From an uncultured Phocaeicola sp. (GTDB taxonomy: Bacteria > Bacteroidota > Bacteroidia > Bacteroidales > Bacteroidaceae): DNA of 63,515 nucleotides. Positions within the stretch are counted from its first letter, which is position 1, and each line of letters begins with the position of its first letter. Positions 47,271-55,242 of the stretch are shown here, one piece after another. Both the position numbers and the translations under genes were made by a program. Below the pieces are notes generated by a model. It saw nothing but the letters and a program-made list of their open reading frames with translations. It was not told the DNA's origin and made no database searches. The stretch spans positions 1 to 63,515 of the forward strand of contig CANQSM010000007.1 in the NCBI GenBank assembly GCA_947626525.1, written 5' to 3'.

Positions 47271-47786
47271 TCACGGGTTTCCGTCCACGATTTCGTCTAT
47301 CCGTTCGTGTCCTTGGGGCACGGGCAGCATGTTCCGCCTGCGGCGGATCTCCCCGATGCGGTCGCGTCCGAACAGGCGGTTCATCTCTTTCGCCGGCATG
47401 TTCCTTTTCTCTTTGGCGAAGCGCCAGCACGGCTTGTCGTCCCCGAAAGGATAGTCGCCGCACAGCGTCCTTCCCAGGAAGTAGTCGAGCAGGGTGTCGT
47501 TCTCGTGCCATACGTACCCGTCTCCCGCCCTCGACAGCAGCCCTCTCTCCTCGGCCGCGCGGAAGACGCGCTCCACCCGTTTCCCCATGTGGGCCACCGG
47601 GCTCTTCTCCGCTCTCTCCGTTTCGCCGCGCGCCTCCCTGCCGCCGTCCGTCTCCTTTCCGCCGTCCGTTTCCGCTCCGGCGGGCCTGCCGTTCGTGATG
47701 TTGAGCTGCTTGTCGATATGGATCTCCTGATGGTTGATGTAATCCCCTATGATGATAGGGGCGTAGTTCTTGTCTATGTGTGTCAT
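47271..47786 (-). CDS. Uncharacterised 171-aa protein of the coiled-coil pair
   Basis: The N-terminus (APIIIGDYINHQEIHID) is followed by a Gly/Glu-rich linker (about 33-62) and a basic C-terminal domain (LLDYFLGRTLCGDYPF, KEMNRLFGRDRIGEIRRRR). The final part looks like a small DNA- or RNA-contacting fold, but no family is recognised. The ATG overlaps the stop of the 586-aa gene (ATGA), so they are one operon. Confidence 0.7.
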   Translation of the reverse strand: MTHIDKNYAPIIIGDYINHQEIHIDKQLNITNGRPAGAETDGGKETDGGREARGETERAEKSPVAHMGKRVERVFRAAEERGLLSRAGDGYVWHENDTLLDYFLGRTLCGDYPFGDDKPCWRFAKEKRNMPAKEMNRLFGRDRIGEIRRRRNMLPVPQGHERIDEIVDGNP

Positions 47787-49543
47787 TCCTCTGTCGGTTT
47801 TATGAGTTTTCTGTTCGCGGGGCCCGGGTGTTCCGGAGCGGTCACGATAGGCCCCTTGTTCTCGTTGATGAACACGGCCGGGGCGGCTTGTCCTTTCTCC
47901 TTTTTCTCTTTCTTCCTTTGCTCCTTCACCAGACGCAACCGGTCGGTATGTATCTGCCGGATGGCCTCCATTATCTTCGGCACGTCGTTGAAGATGTGTA
48001 TCAGCAGCTTCTCAGTCTGTGCCCAGTCCTGCACCAGCCCGTTGTCATACAGGTCGCTTTCGTAGTGGCGGAGGCTGGAGGTGAGCCGGTCCAGCAGGCC
48101 GGAGCCGGTCTCCTCGGCCGTCCGCCCGGAGAGGATCCGGATCTCCTCCTTCAGCGACTTGTTCTCCTTTCTCAGTGCCTGCCGCTCCTTCTTCAGGGCT
48201 TGTATCTCCTTTTTCAGGAGCTGTCCGGTCTCTTCCGGAAACGGCTCCTCTTCCCGCCGGCTTTCCGCCAGGGCGCGCCGTTCCTTTTCCATCCCGGCTA
48301 TTTTGAGCTCCTTTTCCTTCAGCTTCTCCTCCAGCCTTGCCGTTTGCCTCTCCTTCTCCTTCGCCGCCGTGTGGATCAGCTTCTTTTGGGCGGCGACCAG
48401 AGCCTGCAGCTCCTGGACATGCTCCTTCAGCTCCCTGTTCATCCGGCGTATCTCCCCGTTCCGCTCTTTCACTTCGCGCCGCAATACTTCCGCCTCGGCT
48501 TCCGCGCTCTTCAGCCTGTCTTTCAGGCACTCCGCGTCGTTTTCCGCCTGTTCCCGCCCGTTGTCCCGCAGGGGTTCCACGCACCAGCGGTTGGCGTACG
48601 TCGCCTCGCCGCTCCTCCACTGCTGGAGGGCCTTTTCCACGTATCGGGAGCCGTCCCGCTTCAGGCAGCGTTCCAGGCAGTTCCGCAGCTGGGTCGTGTC
48701 GGTGGTCAGCTTGTAGAAGTCGATGTCCTGCAGGTCGATGACGCTCGGCTGGGGATTGATGATCCAGAGGTCCGGCATGTAGGGGTATCTGGGGTCGGAG
48801 AAGACGCGGGAAGTCTGCGTCAGGAACTGTTCGTACGCCGTCGCGAAGAGCGCCGCGCGGCCTATCCCTAGTACTGTGTATCCTTGTTCGGGAAATATCC
48901 GTTCCACCTCCCTTTCCAGCGGGTTCTGGTCGCTCAGCGAGTCGAACAGCCGCTCGAGGATTCCCGGGACGTGTATCTTCTGCATGGCGCCGAAGAACAG
49001 GAAGAGGGCGTAGCGCGATATGGTCAGGGAGATTCCGTCCACGATGGCCAGCTGGTCTTTCCTTTTCCACGGCCCGGGCATGTCGGAGAGCCATTTGTCC
49101 ATGCTCTCCTCCCGGACGCGCTGGTACATCTCGTACACTCTGCCGTCGGTGTCGCCTTTGTATCCGAGGGCGTTGCGCGCCTCGTTGAAGTGGCGCGCGG
49201 CCATCACCTCCAGGGCCCGGTAATAGATCTCTTCCACCATGTACCGGAGCAGGCATTCCGATTGCGCGGGCTCGTAGAAGAGCGGCTCGGGCCGTTTGCC
49301 TTCGCTGTCGTACACGACGAATTCGGCCCGTTTCGCGTCGTACGCGAACAGGGAGGGGCGTTCCGGATAGGAGAACAGGAATCTGGACGGGTTGCCGCCG
49401 GGGGACTGGAGGAGCCTGCGTATGCGTTCCCTCTCCTGTCCGTAGGGCGTGACGGGGCGTCCCGGCTCGTCCTGGCGGCATACCAGCTTCCGGAGTTCCT
49501 TCTCGTAGTTTTCCCTGTCGTATGTCGGAGCGATGTCGTGCAT
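47783..49543 (-). CDS. Uncharacterised 586-aa coiled-coil protein
   Basis: The first 300 residues form a globular domain with aromatic-rich helices (RYMVEEIYYRALEVMAARHFNEA, ISRYALFLFFGAMQKIHVPG). Residues about 335-470 are a long charged coiled coil (Lys/Glu/Arg/Leu rich). The C-terminal 100 residues end with NENKGPIVTAPEHPGP. No signal peptide is seen. A near-consensus promoter lies upstream. It is divergent from the VirE_N/DUF3987 gene and shares its high GC content. I do not recognise a family or function. Confidence 0.75.
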   Translation of the reverse strand: MHDIAPTYDRENYEKELRKLVCRQDEPGRPVTPYGQERERIRRLLQSPGGNPSRFLFSYPERPSLFAYDAKRAEFVVYDSEGKRPEPLFYEPAQSECLLRYMVEEIYYRALEVMAARHFNEARNALGYKGDTDGRVYEMYQRVREESMDKWLSDMPGPWKRKDQLAIVDGISLTISRYALFLFFGAMQKIHVPGILERLFDSLSDQNPLEREVERIFPEQGYTVLGIGRAALFATAYEQFLTQTSRVFSDPRYPYMPDLWIINPQPSVIDLQDIDFYKLTTDTTQLRNCLERCLKRDGSRYVEKALQQWRSGEATYANRWCVEPLRDNGREQAENDAECLKDRLKSAEAEAEVLRREVKERNGEIRRMNRELKEHVQELQALVAAQKKLIHTAAKEKERQTARLEEKLKEKELKIAGMEKERRALAESRREEEPFPEETGQLLKKEIQALKKERQALRKENKSLKEEIRILSGRTAEETGSGLLDRLTSSLRHYESDLYDNGLVQDWAQTEKLLIHIFNDVPKIMEAIRQIHTDRLRLVKEQRKKEKKEKGQAAPAVFINENKGPIVTAPEHPGPANRKLIKPTEE

Positions 49544-49575
49544 GATGTTTTGGATTTTCCGTATGGTTCGTTTGG

Positions 49576-49606
49576 CAAAAATCGTAATTTTTTCCTATAT
49601 ACCAAA
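49576..49606 (-). promoter_or_regulatory. Promoter of the coiled-coil gene pair
   Basis: The minus strand reads TTTG (plus 49603-49606), a 19-bp spacer, then GATTTTTG (plus 49576-49583), one base off TAnnTTTG. Confidence 0.6.
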
Positions 49607-49724
49607 GTCTATCGCAGGGAATTGGCATGACTTTCCGGACAATTTTCCGGAGGTTTCCCCCGTCCGGCGGGGAGGCGCCGCCTGTGCCGCTCCCGTCCGC
49701 GCGGCACCGTTCCATACGGCGGCC

Positions 49725-49816
49725 TGTCCCGCGCGCCGCTTTTCCCGTGTCCCGCGCGCCGCTTTTCCCATGTCCCGCATGTCGCTTTTCCCGTGTCCCG
49801 CGCCGTCCCTTGCGCC
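49725..49816. repeat. Minisatellite of 23-bp units between divergent genes
   Basis: Units start at 49725, 49748, 49771 and 49794: TGTCCCGCGCGCCGCTTTTC plus CCG, then copies with few changes, the fourth degraded. The opposite strand (CGGGAAAAGCGGCGCGC) resembles the unit at 53.2 kb (CGGGAAGCGGCACGCC). It fills much of the 442-bp gap between the 586-aa gene and the VirE_N/DUF3987 gene. Confidence 0.8.
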
Positions 49817-49892
49817 TTCCGTCCTCCGGAACGTTCATCCGGCGTGAACCGCGCGCTCATTCCGCGTCAATCGCTTTCTCTTTTCCATCCCT

Positions 49893-49900
49893 TACTTTTG
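49893..49900 (+). promoter_or_regulatory. -7 element of the VirE_N/DUF3987 gene
   Basis: TACTTTTG matches TAnnTTTG, 86 bp before the ATG at 49986. No TTTG is seen at -33. Confidence 0.45.
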
Positions 49901-49985
49901 CCTCCGTACCGTCCGCCGCCTGCCGGACTTCGCGCGGGGCGGGAACGGTTCACCGGAACGGGAAGTTTAATTTCAAATACCTATC

Positions 49986-52832
49986 ATGATGAGAAAGAAA
50001 GAATCAGACGCGCGGAGAAGCGCGCCGGTCTCGGGAAAAGAAGAGGCCGCAAGACAGGAGAGTAAGGGAGCGGAAGCCGCGGGGCGGGAACCGGCGGGGC
50101 GGGGGACCGCCTGCCTCCCCGGCCTTTTCAGGGGCTTTTTCGCCAGGGAGTCCGTCCCGGCCGGGTGGGACGAGGTGTTCCGTCATCTGACCGGCGGAGG
50201 GTTGCGGGAGGCGACCGAGCGTTACCGCGCCACGAGGGAGTGGAGGCACAAGGCTTCGCTGCCGAGCCTGATGCCCGCCTGCGCCACGAACGGGCGGGGC
50301 AAGGAGGAGACCGATGTCACGGGGCTGACGGGCGTGTCGATGGCCGACTTCGACGGGATACCCTCCGCCGTGCTCGAGACGGTGAGGGCCGCCGTGAACG
50401 CCGACCCGCATACGCTGCTCTCGTATGTCACCGTGTCGGGCGAGGGGCTGCGGGTGCTGTTCCGCTACGAGGCGGAGGAGCTCTCCTGCCGGCAGGGGAC
50501 GGAGCGGGGCGGCCTCTCGGGAGCGGAGGAGGCTTCCGGAGAGTCCCGTGCCGCGGAGGCCGGCGTGTCGGGCGGCGCGGCCGGGGTCGGCGGACGGGAC
50601 GGCTCCGGGGGAGAGGCGGGCCTGACGCCGGAGGAGAAGCGCCTTTACGCGGAGGCCTTCCTGCAAGGCAACTGCTACTATGCCGACCTCATCGGCTACG
50701 GCTTCGATGAGAAGTGCGCCAATGTGAACCGCCTTTCCGCCCTCTGCCACGACCCCGGCGCGTTCCGCAACGAGGCGGCCGTGCCGTTTCTTGTGGAGGT
50801 GAGTGAGGCTTCGTCCGCCGTTTCGGGCGGGGACGCGCCCTCTTCCGCCGCTGCCGGGGCTTTCCGTTCCGGCCGCGCGGACGAAGCGTCCCGTCCGGAC
50901 ACCGCCTTGTCCGCGGACGCTCCCGTGTCGCTCGTCGCCTTTGCCGTCCGTTCCGTCGAGCGGTGCGGCGACTTCTACGTGAAGGGCAACCGCAACCAGT
51001 ATCTGATGAGGTGCCTGATGCGGATGAACCGGCTGGGCGTGCCGCAGGCGGAGGCCGAGGGTTGGGCGCTCTCCCACGACCTGGGCGAGGCGGAGACGCG
51101 CCGTATCGTCCGCTCCTGCTACCGCCACACCGCCGAGCACGGCATCTACGAGGCGCCTTCCGCCCGCGGCGGAATCTCTTCCGGAGGCGCGTGGCGTTCC
51201 GGACGGGGCGTGTACGGGACGCCTGCGGGAGGGAACGGCGGATGGCCGGAAGGAACGGGCGTTCCGGATGGCGGCGGCGGGAGGAGCGGAGCTTCCGGAG
51301 GCGGCCGTTGTGACGGTTGTGACAAAGTGACGGCGGACGTTTCTTCCTCACACGCGCGTGCGCGCGAGGAGGGGCCCGCCGCCGGCTTCGGAAGCGACAG
51401 GCGTTCCGCTCCCCCGTACATGCGCGCGAGCGGGGAAGAGTCTGCCGGACAGGTGGCCTTCCCCCTGCCGCCTCCTCTGCCCGCATGCGAGTGGCCCCCT
51501 TTCCTGCAGCGGATGGTGGATTGCGGGGAGACGGCCGCGCAACGGGATGCCCTGCTGCTGGGGTCGCTGACCGTGCTGGGCGCCTCGCTCAACCGGCAGC
51601 TGCGTTCCCTCTACGGGCGGCAGTACGTGTATCCCTGCCTGCAGACCTTCGTGGTGGCGCCGCCGGCCAGCGGCAAGGGGGCGCTGGCCTGGACGCGCAA
51701 GCTGGCCGAGCCGCTGCACGACCGGATGATGGGCCTCTACCAGCGGAGCATGGAGACCTACCGCAGGGAGAAGGCGGCGTATGACACGGCAGGGCGCGCC
51801 AGGGCCGGCATGCCGGAACCCGAGCAGCCCCTCCTGAAGATGTTCCTCATCGCCGGAAACAACTCCGCCACCGGTATCCTGGAGAACCTGATGAATGCCG
51901 GAGGGGTGGGACTGATATGCGAGAGCGAGGCCGATACCGTCAGTACCGCCCTGGGCTCCGACTACGGGCATTGGAGCGACACCCTGCGCAAGGCGTTCGA
52001 CCACGACCGGCTGGCCTATAACCGCCGCACCAACCGCGAGTACAGGGAGATTCCCCACACGTACCTCAGCGTCCTGCTCTCGGGCACGCCGGCCCAGGTG
52101 CAGCCGCTGATCCCCTCGTCGGAGAACGGGCTCTTCAGCCGGCAGATTTTCTACGCCATGCCCGGCGCCACCGGATGGATCAGCCAGTTCGACCGGACGG
52201 ACGAGGACATGAACGAGCGTTTCGGACGCTGGGGAAGGGAGTGGCTGGAGCTGCTGGACAGGGTGAGGCAGAGCGTGAGCGTCATGACGCTCTCTCTTTC
52301 GGATACGCAGAAGACCCGTTTCGACGAGACGTTCGGCAGCCTGTTCGCCGTGGCCGGGAACGCCTTGCGCGGCTCCATGAAGGGCAGCGTGGCCCGTCTG
52401 GCCGTCAACGTCCTGCGCATGATGTCCGTGGTGGCCTTTCTGCGCGCGCGGGAGACTCCCGGGCTGCTCGTCCCCGACTCCGGCATCCCGGCGGAAAACA
52501 TCGCCGACGGCGCGGCCGCGCGTTACACCCTCGCCCTTTCCGACGAGGATTTCGAGGCCGTGCTCTCGCTCGCCCGTCCGCTTCACCTGCATGCCGCCTA
52601 CGTGCTCTCCCTGCTGCCCGACACGGAGCTCCCCGGCCGGAAAGTGCCCGCCGGCGACGCCCTGCTGACCATGCTCGGCTCCCGTTTCACCAGTGCCGAG
52701 GCCCGGGAGGCGGGCCGCGCGCTGGGGGTGAACGACAACACGGTGAGGCAGTGGCTCACCCGCATGGTGGCCGGCGGAACGCTCGGGAAGGAGTCCCGCG
52801 GCGTATATGTCATGACACACGCGCGCGTGTGA
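49986..52832 (+). CDS. VirE_N (BT4734-like) + DUF3987 protein, primase/helicase-like
   Basis: 948 aa. Residues about 40-240 match the VirE N-terminal (BT4734-like) domain (SLPSLMPACATNGRG, GVSMADFDGIP, LLSYVTVSGEGLRVLF). A Gly/Ala/Ser-rich linker (about 395-480) contains CDGCDKVTA. Residues about 500-860 are DUF3987, with a Walker-like PPASGKGALAWTRK and FLIAGNNSATGILENL. The C-terminus ends with a winged-helix-like region (SAEAREAGRALGVNDNTVRQWLTRM). The family is common in Bacteroides and its function is unknown; the folds suggest a nucleic-acid ATPase. A long inverted repeat starts in the linker and ends across the stop codon. Confidence 0.88.
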   Translation: MMRKKESDARRSAPVSGKEEAARQESKGAEAAGREPAGRGTACLPGLFRGFFARESVPAGWDEVFRHLTGGGLREATERYRATREWRHKASLPSLMPACATNGRGKEETDVTGLTGVSMADFDGIPSAVLETVRAAVNADPHTLLSYVTVSGEGLRVLFRYEAEELSCRQGTERGGLSGAEEASGESRAAEAGVSGGAAGVGGRDGSGGEAGLTPEEKRLYAEAFLQGNCYYADLIGYGFDEKCANVNRLSALCHDPGAFRNEAAVPFLVEVSEASSAVSGGDAPSSAAAGAFRSGRADEASRPDTALSADAPVSLVAFAVRSVERCGDFYVKGNRNQYLMRCLMRMNRLGVPQAEAEGWALSHDLGEAETRRIVRSCYRHTAEHGIYEAPSARGGISSGGAWRSGRGVYGTPAGGNGGWPEGTGVPDGGGGRSGASGGGRCDGCDKVTADVSSSHARAREEGPAAGFGSDRRSAPPYMRASGEESAGQVAFPLPPPLPACEWPPFLQRMVDCGETAAQRDALLLGSLTVLGASLNRQLRSLYGRQYVYPCLQTFVVAPPASGKGALAWTRKLAEPLHDRMMGLYQRSMETYRREKAAYDTAGRARAGMPEPEQPLLKMFLIAGNNSATGILENLMNAGGVGLICESEADTVSTALGSDYGHWSDTLRKAFDHDRLAYNRRTNREYREIPHTYLSVLLSGTPAQVQPLIPSSENGLFSRQIFYAMPGATGWISQFDRTDEDMNERFGRWGREWLELLDRVRQSVSVMTLSLSDTQKTRFDETFGSLFAVAGNALRGSMKGSVARLAVNVLRMMSVVAFLRARETPGLLVPDSGIPAENIADGAAARYTLALSDEDFEAVLSLARPLHLHAAYVLSLLPDTELPGRKVPAGDALLTMLGSRFTSAEAREAGRALGVNDNTVRQWLTRMVAGGTLGKESRGVYVMTHARV
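51307..51360 (+). repeat. Inverted repeat, left arm, inside the VirE_N/DUF3987 gene
   Basis: It contains TTGTGACG (51308-51315), the 19-bp core TTGTGACAAAGTGACGGCG (51317-51335) and CCTCACACGCGCG (51346-51358). The same blocks in the same order occur inverted at 52818-52872. It encodes the linker residues CDGCDKVTA...SSHARARE. Confidence 0.85.
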
Positions 52833-52872
52833 GGAGAATCCCGCGCCGTCACTTTGTCACAAACGTCACAAA
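52818..52872 (-). repeat. Inverted repeat, right arm, across the gene's stop codon
   Basis: CGCGCGTGTGAGG (52822-52834), CGCCGTCACTTTGTCACAA (52844-52862) and CGTCACAAAC are the reverse complement of the blocks at 51308-51358, with only short unmatched stretches between. The arm covers the last codons, the TGA at 52830-52832 and the gap to the DUF4248 gene. Confidence 0.85.
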
Positions 52873-52891
52873 CCCGATAAACCAGACCGAT

Positions 52892-53164
52892 ATGAAACCG
52901 AACCACATGAAACCGACTTACATGAAACCGACCGATATGAATCCCTTCGCGTTCCGCGTCCGCCCCTACTCCAAAAGGGAGCTGGCGGCGCTCTATTTCC
53001 CCGACACGAAGCGGGCCGCCACCGCCGTGGCCAACCTGCGCAACCTCATGCTGCGCAACCCCTCCCTGATGGAGGAGCTGCGCGGCGCGGGCTACCGTCC
53101 GCACGTGAAAGTGTTCACGCCTTGTCAGGTGCGCGTCCTCACGCGTTACCTGGGCGAGCCGTAG
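52892..53164 (+). CDS. DUF4248 family protein
   Basis: 90 aa from the first ATG. The DUF4248 core is FRVRPYSKRELAALYFPDTK...GYRPHVKVFTPCQVRVLTRYLGEP. The basic, HTH-like helices suggest nucleic-acid binding. The N-terminus is a 15-bp tandem repeat giving MKPNH-MKPTY-MKPTD-MNPF, with four in-frame ATGs at 52892, 52907, 52922 and 52937. Any of them could be used, and the core needs only the last. It lies 59 bp after the VirE_N/DUF3987 gene. Confidence 0.85.
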   Translation: MKPNHMKPTYMKPTDMNPFAFRVRPYSKRELAALYFPDTKRAATAVANLRNLMLRNPSLMEELRGAGYRPHVKVFTPCQVRVLTRYLGEP

Positions 53165-53345
53165 CCATCGCCGTGGCGGGCGGCGCGTTTCCACCGTGGC
53201 GGATGACGCGTTTCCGCTTGGGCAAGTGGTACGCCTGCGGCTTGTCGGGTGACAGGCTTGCGGCTGCATGCGGTGCCACGCCTATGGCTCGGGAAGCGGC
53301 ACGCCTATGGCTCGGGAGGATGCCGCGCCTGCGGCTCAGGAAAGC
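53158..53345. repeat. Minisatellite of seven to eight 23-24 bp units
   Basis: Units start at 53182, 53205, 53228, 53251, 53275, 53298 and 53322; a weaker unit at 53158 overlaps the DUF4248 stop. The best conserved core is CGCCTATGGCTCGGGAAGCG. The opposite-strand relation to the arrays at 35.2 and 49.7 kb is clear from GGCACGC, CTCGGGA and CGGGAA. The rest of 53346-53611 has a -7 element (TATTTTTG, 53434-53441) and no gene I trust. Confidence 0.8.
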
Positions 53346-53433
53346 ATCGGTGCGGGGCACCGCTTCCGGCAGGCGTGTCGCAAAGCAACGCAAAGGAAAA
53401 GAACGTATCGTAAAGCGCCCTTCCGCGCTTCCC

Positions 53434-53441
53434 TATTTTTG
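53434..53441 (+). promoter_or_regulatory. -7 element upstream of the HU-like gene
   Basis: TATTTTTG matches TAnnTTTG. It predicts a leader of about 165 nt to the ATG at 53612. Confidence 0.45.
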
Positions 53442-53611
53442 CTTGCGGAAACCCGGAGGAAACACCGTGGAGGCAACGGAGCGGCCAAGGGGCGCGGAAG
53501 CGGCCGCAGGGCACCGTCCGGAAGGCGCGGCCGTGGCGGCGGAAGCGTCCCTTTCCGTCCGGATTTTCGTATCAGACCAACTTATGTATCACTTTTAAAA
53601 ATTCGAACATT

Positions 53612-54124
53612 ATGGCACAGCCTTATTACGCGCGGAAGACCGAGCTGCGCCTCGGCCAACGCAAGGGCGAGACCGTTTACGGCGCCCAAGTCTATTATTA
53701 CGGTACCATCACCACCAAGCAGGTGGCCGCCCAAATCGCTCAGGAGTCGGCCCTCACGCAGGCCGACGTGATAGGCGTCATCGAACGCCTCTCTTACTTC
53801 TGCCAGACCCACATGGCGCTGGGCTACAAGGTGAAGCTCGACGGGATGGGCACGTTCTACAACGAGCTTCTCACCACCGGCACCGTGGCCAAGCCCGAGG
53901 ACGTGACCGCCAAGCTCGTGCGGAGCGTGCGTCCCGCTTTCAGTCCGGAGTACACCATCCTCAACGGCTCGTTCCGCTACGCTCTCCTTCCGGAGAAGAC
54001 GGAGCTGGTGAAAATCGAGTTCAACGGCAACGGCGTCCTTCCGGGCGGCTCTTCCGGCGGGGCCTCCGGCGGCGGCGATGACGGCGGCGGCTCCGGCGGG
54101 GACGGCGGCATCGAGGGCATTTGA
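53612..54124 (+). CDS. HU-family DNA-binding protein with Gly-rich tail
   Basis: 170 aa. The HU/IHF fold is of the Bacteroidetes 'HU-HIG' type: AQPYYARKTELRLGQRKGET, then TKQVAAQIAQESALTQADVIGVIERL and MALGYKVKLDGMGTFYNEL. The expected beta-arm region follows. The last 30 residues are a Gly/Ser/Asp tail. Genes of this type regularly stand beside DUF3987, DUF4248 and amidase genes. It binds DNA, perhaps the nearby repeats; that is inference. Confidence 0.88.
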   Translation: MAQPYYARKTELRLGQRKGETVYGAQVYYYGTITTKQVAAQIAQESALTQADVIGVIERLSYFCQTHMALGYKVKLDGMGTFYNELLTTGTVAKPEDVTAKLVRSVRPAFSPEYTILNGSFRYALLPEKTELVKIEFNGNGVLPGGSSGGASGGGDDGGGSGGDGGIEGI

Positions 54125-54231
54125 GCCTTCGTCCTCCCTCCGGGACGGCGACGGCCGCCTCCGGGCGGGGGACGGGGACGCCTCCTCGGGACGAGACCAA
54201 CGAAGTAATCACCTTTCAAACCTTTAGCGAT

Positions 54232-54744
54232 ATGATAGACTACCATTTCCCCCTGATTGTCGGAGAGGAGGAGACCCTCGACGAACGACGGCTGCTCACC
54301 GGAGTGGAGAGCGGCCGGATGATGAACGGGCCGGAATCGGTCCGCTTCCTTGTGGTGCACTGCTCGGCCACCCGTGCCGACCGCGACTATACGGTGGAAC
54401 AGTTGCTGCGCGACCACAGGGCGCGGGGGTTCCGTACCGTCGGCTATCATTTTTACATCCGCCGCAGCGGTGAGGTCACCCGCCACCGCCGCCTCCTGGA
54501 GGTGGGCGCCCATGCCCGCGGCTACAACCGTTGCAGCCTCGGCGTCTGTTACGAGGGCGGGCTCTCCGCCGTGGACGGGCGTCCCGCCGACACCCGCACT
54601 CCGGAGCAGAGACAGGCATTGCGCGAGTTGCTCTGCCGGCTGCACCGCCTGTTTCCCGACGCCCTTGTCGTGGGGCACCGCGACCTGCCCGGCATGGCGA
54701 AACCGTGTCCCTGCTTCGATGTCACGGCCGAGTTTCCTTTCTGA
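54232..54744 (+). CDS. N-acetylmuramoyl-L-alanine amidase (amidase_2/PGRP fold)
   Basis: 170 aa. Zinc and catalytic residues are visible in VVHCSAT (His), GYHFYI (Tyr, His), GHRDL (His) and PCPCFDV (Cys). It cuts the amide bond between MurNAc and the stem peptide. There is no signal peptide, so it needs another route to the wall or acts after lysis. MIDYHFPLIVGEEE at 54232 is the likely start; the upstream frame overlaps the HU gene's end. Confidence 0.9.
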   Translation: MIDYHFPLIVGEEETLDERRLLTGVESGRMMNGPESVRFLVVHCSATRADRDYTVEQLLRDHRARGFRTVGYHFYIRRSGEVTRHRRLLEVGAHARGYNRCSLGVCYEGGLSAVDGRPADTRTPEQRQALRELLCRLHRLFPDALVVGHRDLPGMAKPCPCFDVTAEFPF

Positions 54745-54906
54745 CTCCCGTTCCGCCCGGGGCTCCCTCCCCGGGGCGCGGGACGGGACAGGCCGGCCGC
54801 CGGGAGCCTCCGGGATACGGCGGGACGGCCTCCTCCTCCTGTCCGGCCCTCCATGGCGGGGGCCTGCGCGTGAACACTAATGATGAACCTTTAAAAACGA
54901 ATGACC

Positions 54907-55008
54907 ATGAACGAAGAAAAGAAGAATCTGTGGCGACTCATCCTGAAGGTGATTGTCGCGGTGGCCACCACGGTGGCCGGGGTACTGGGCCTTGGCTCGT
55001 GCGTATAA
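54907..55008 (+). CDS. 'Smalltalk'-type 33-aa hydrophobic peptide
   Basis: A charged N-terminus (MNEEKKNLWRLI) is followed by one hydrophobic segment and the end VAGVLGLGSCV. Length, pattern and location after the amidase gene match the peptides named smalltalk in Bacteroidales. The upstream in-frame ATG at 54901 would add two residues. LGSC resembles a lipobox, but with only one residue after the Cys. The transcript ends at the terminator at 55168-55204. Confidence 0.8.
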   Translation: MNEEKKNLWRLILKVIVAVATTVAGVLGLGSCV

Positions 55009-55167
55009 CGGCCGGTTTGCCGGCGCGCGGGGCGAGGGGCGCGGCTTACGTCCGGCGCGCGCCTCGCGGACGCGTCCGGGGAGGCCGGCGGAAGGAGGCG
55101 CCACGGCCGTGTCCCTGTATGACGCGAGCGGAGAGAGGAAGAAGATGTTCGCGTAAAAGACGGCGGA

Positions 55168-55204
55168 AAAAAACTCCTGATACGTCTGGTGTATCAGGAG
55201 TTTT
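55168..55204. terminator. Bidirectional terminator at the right edge of the cassette
   Basis: AAAAACTCCTGATAC (55168-55182) and GTATCAGGAGTTTTT (55190-55204) form a perfect 15-bp stem with a 7-nt loop. A-rich and T-rich flanks allow use from both sides, for the cassette and for the convergent S46 peptidase gene. Confidence 0.9.
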
Positions 55205-55242
55205 TCTGTTTCTTTCCGGAATATGTCTGTGGCGGCGTGCGG

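Noticed and set aside
51348-52820. 490-aa open frame antisense to the DUF3987 region
   Set aside because: Very high GC removes stop codons on both strands; no motif and no ribosome-binding site.
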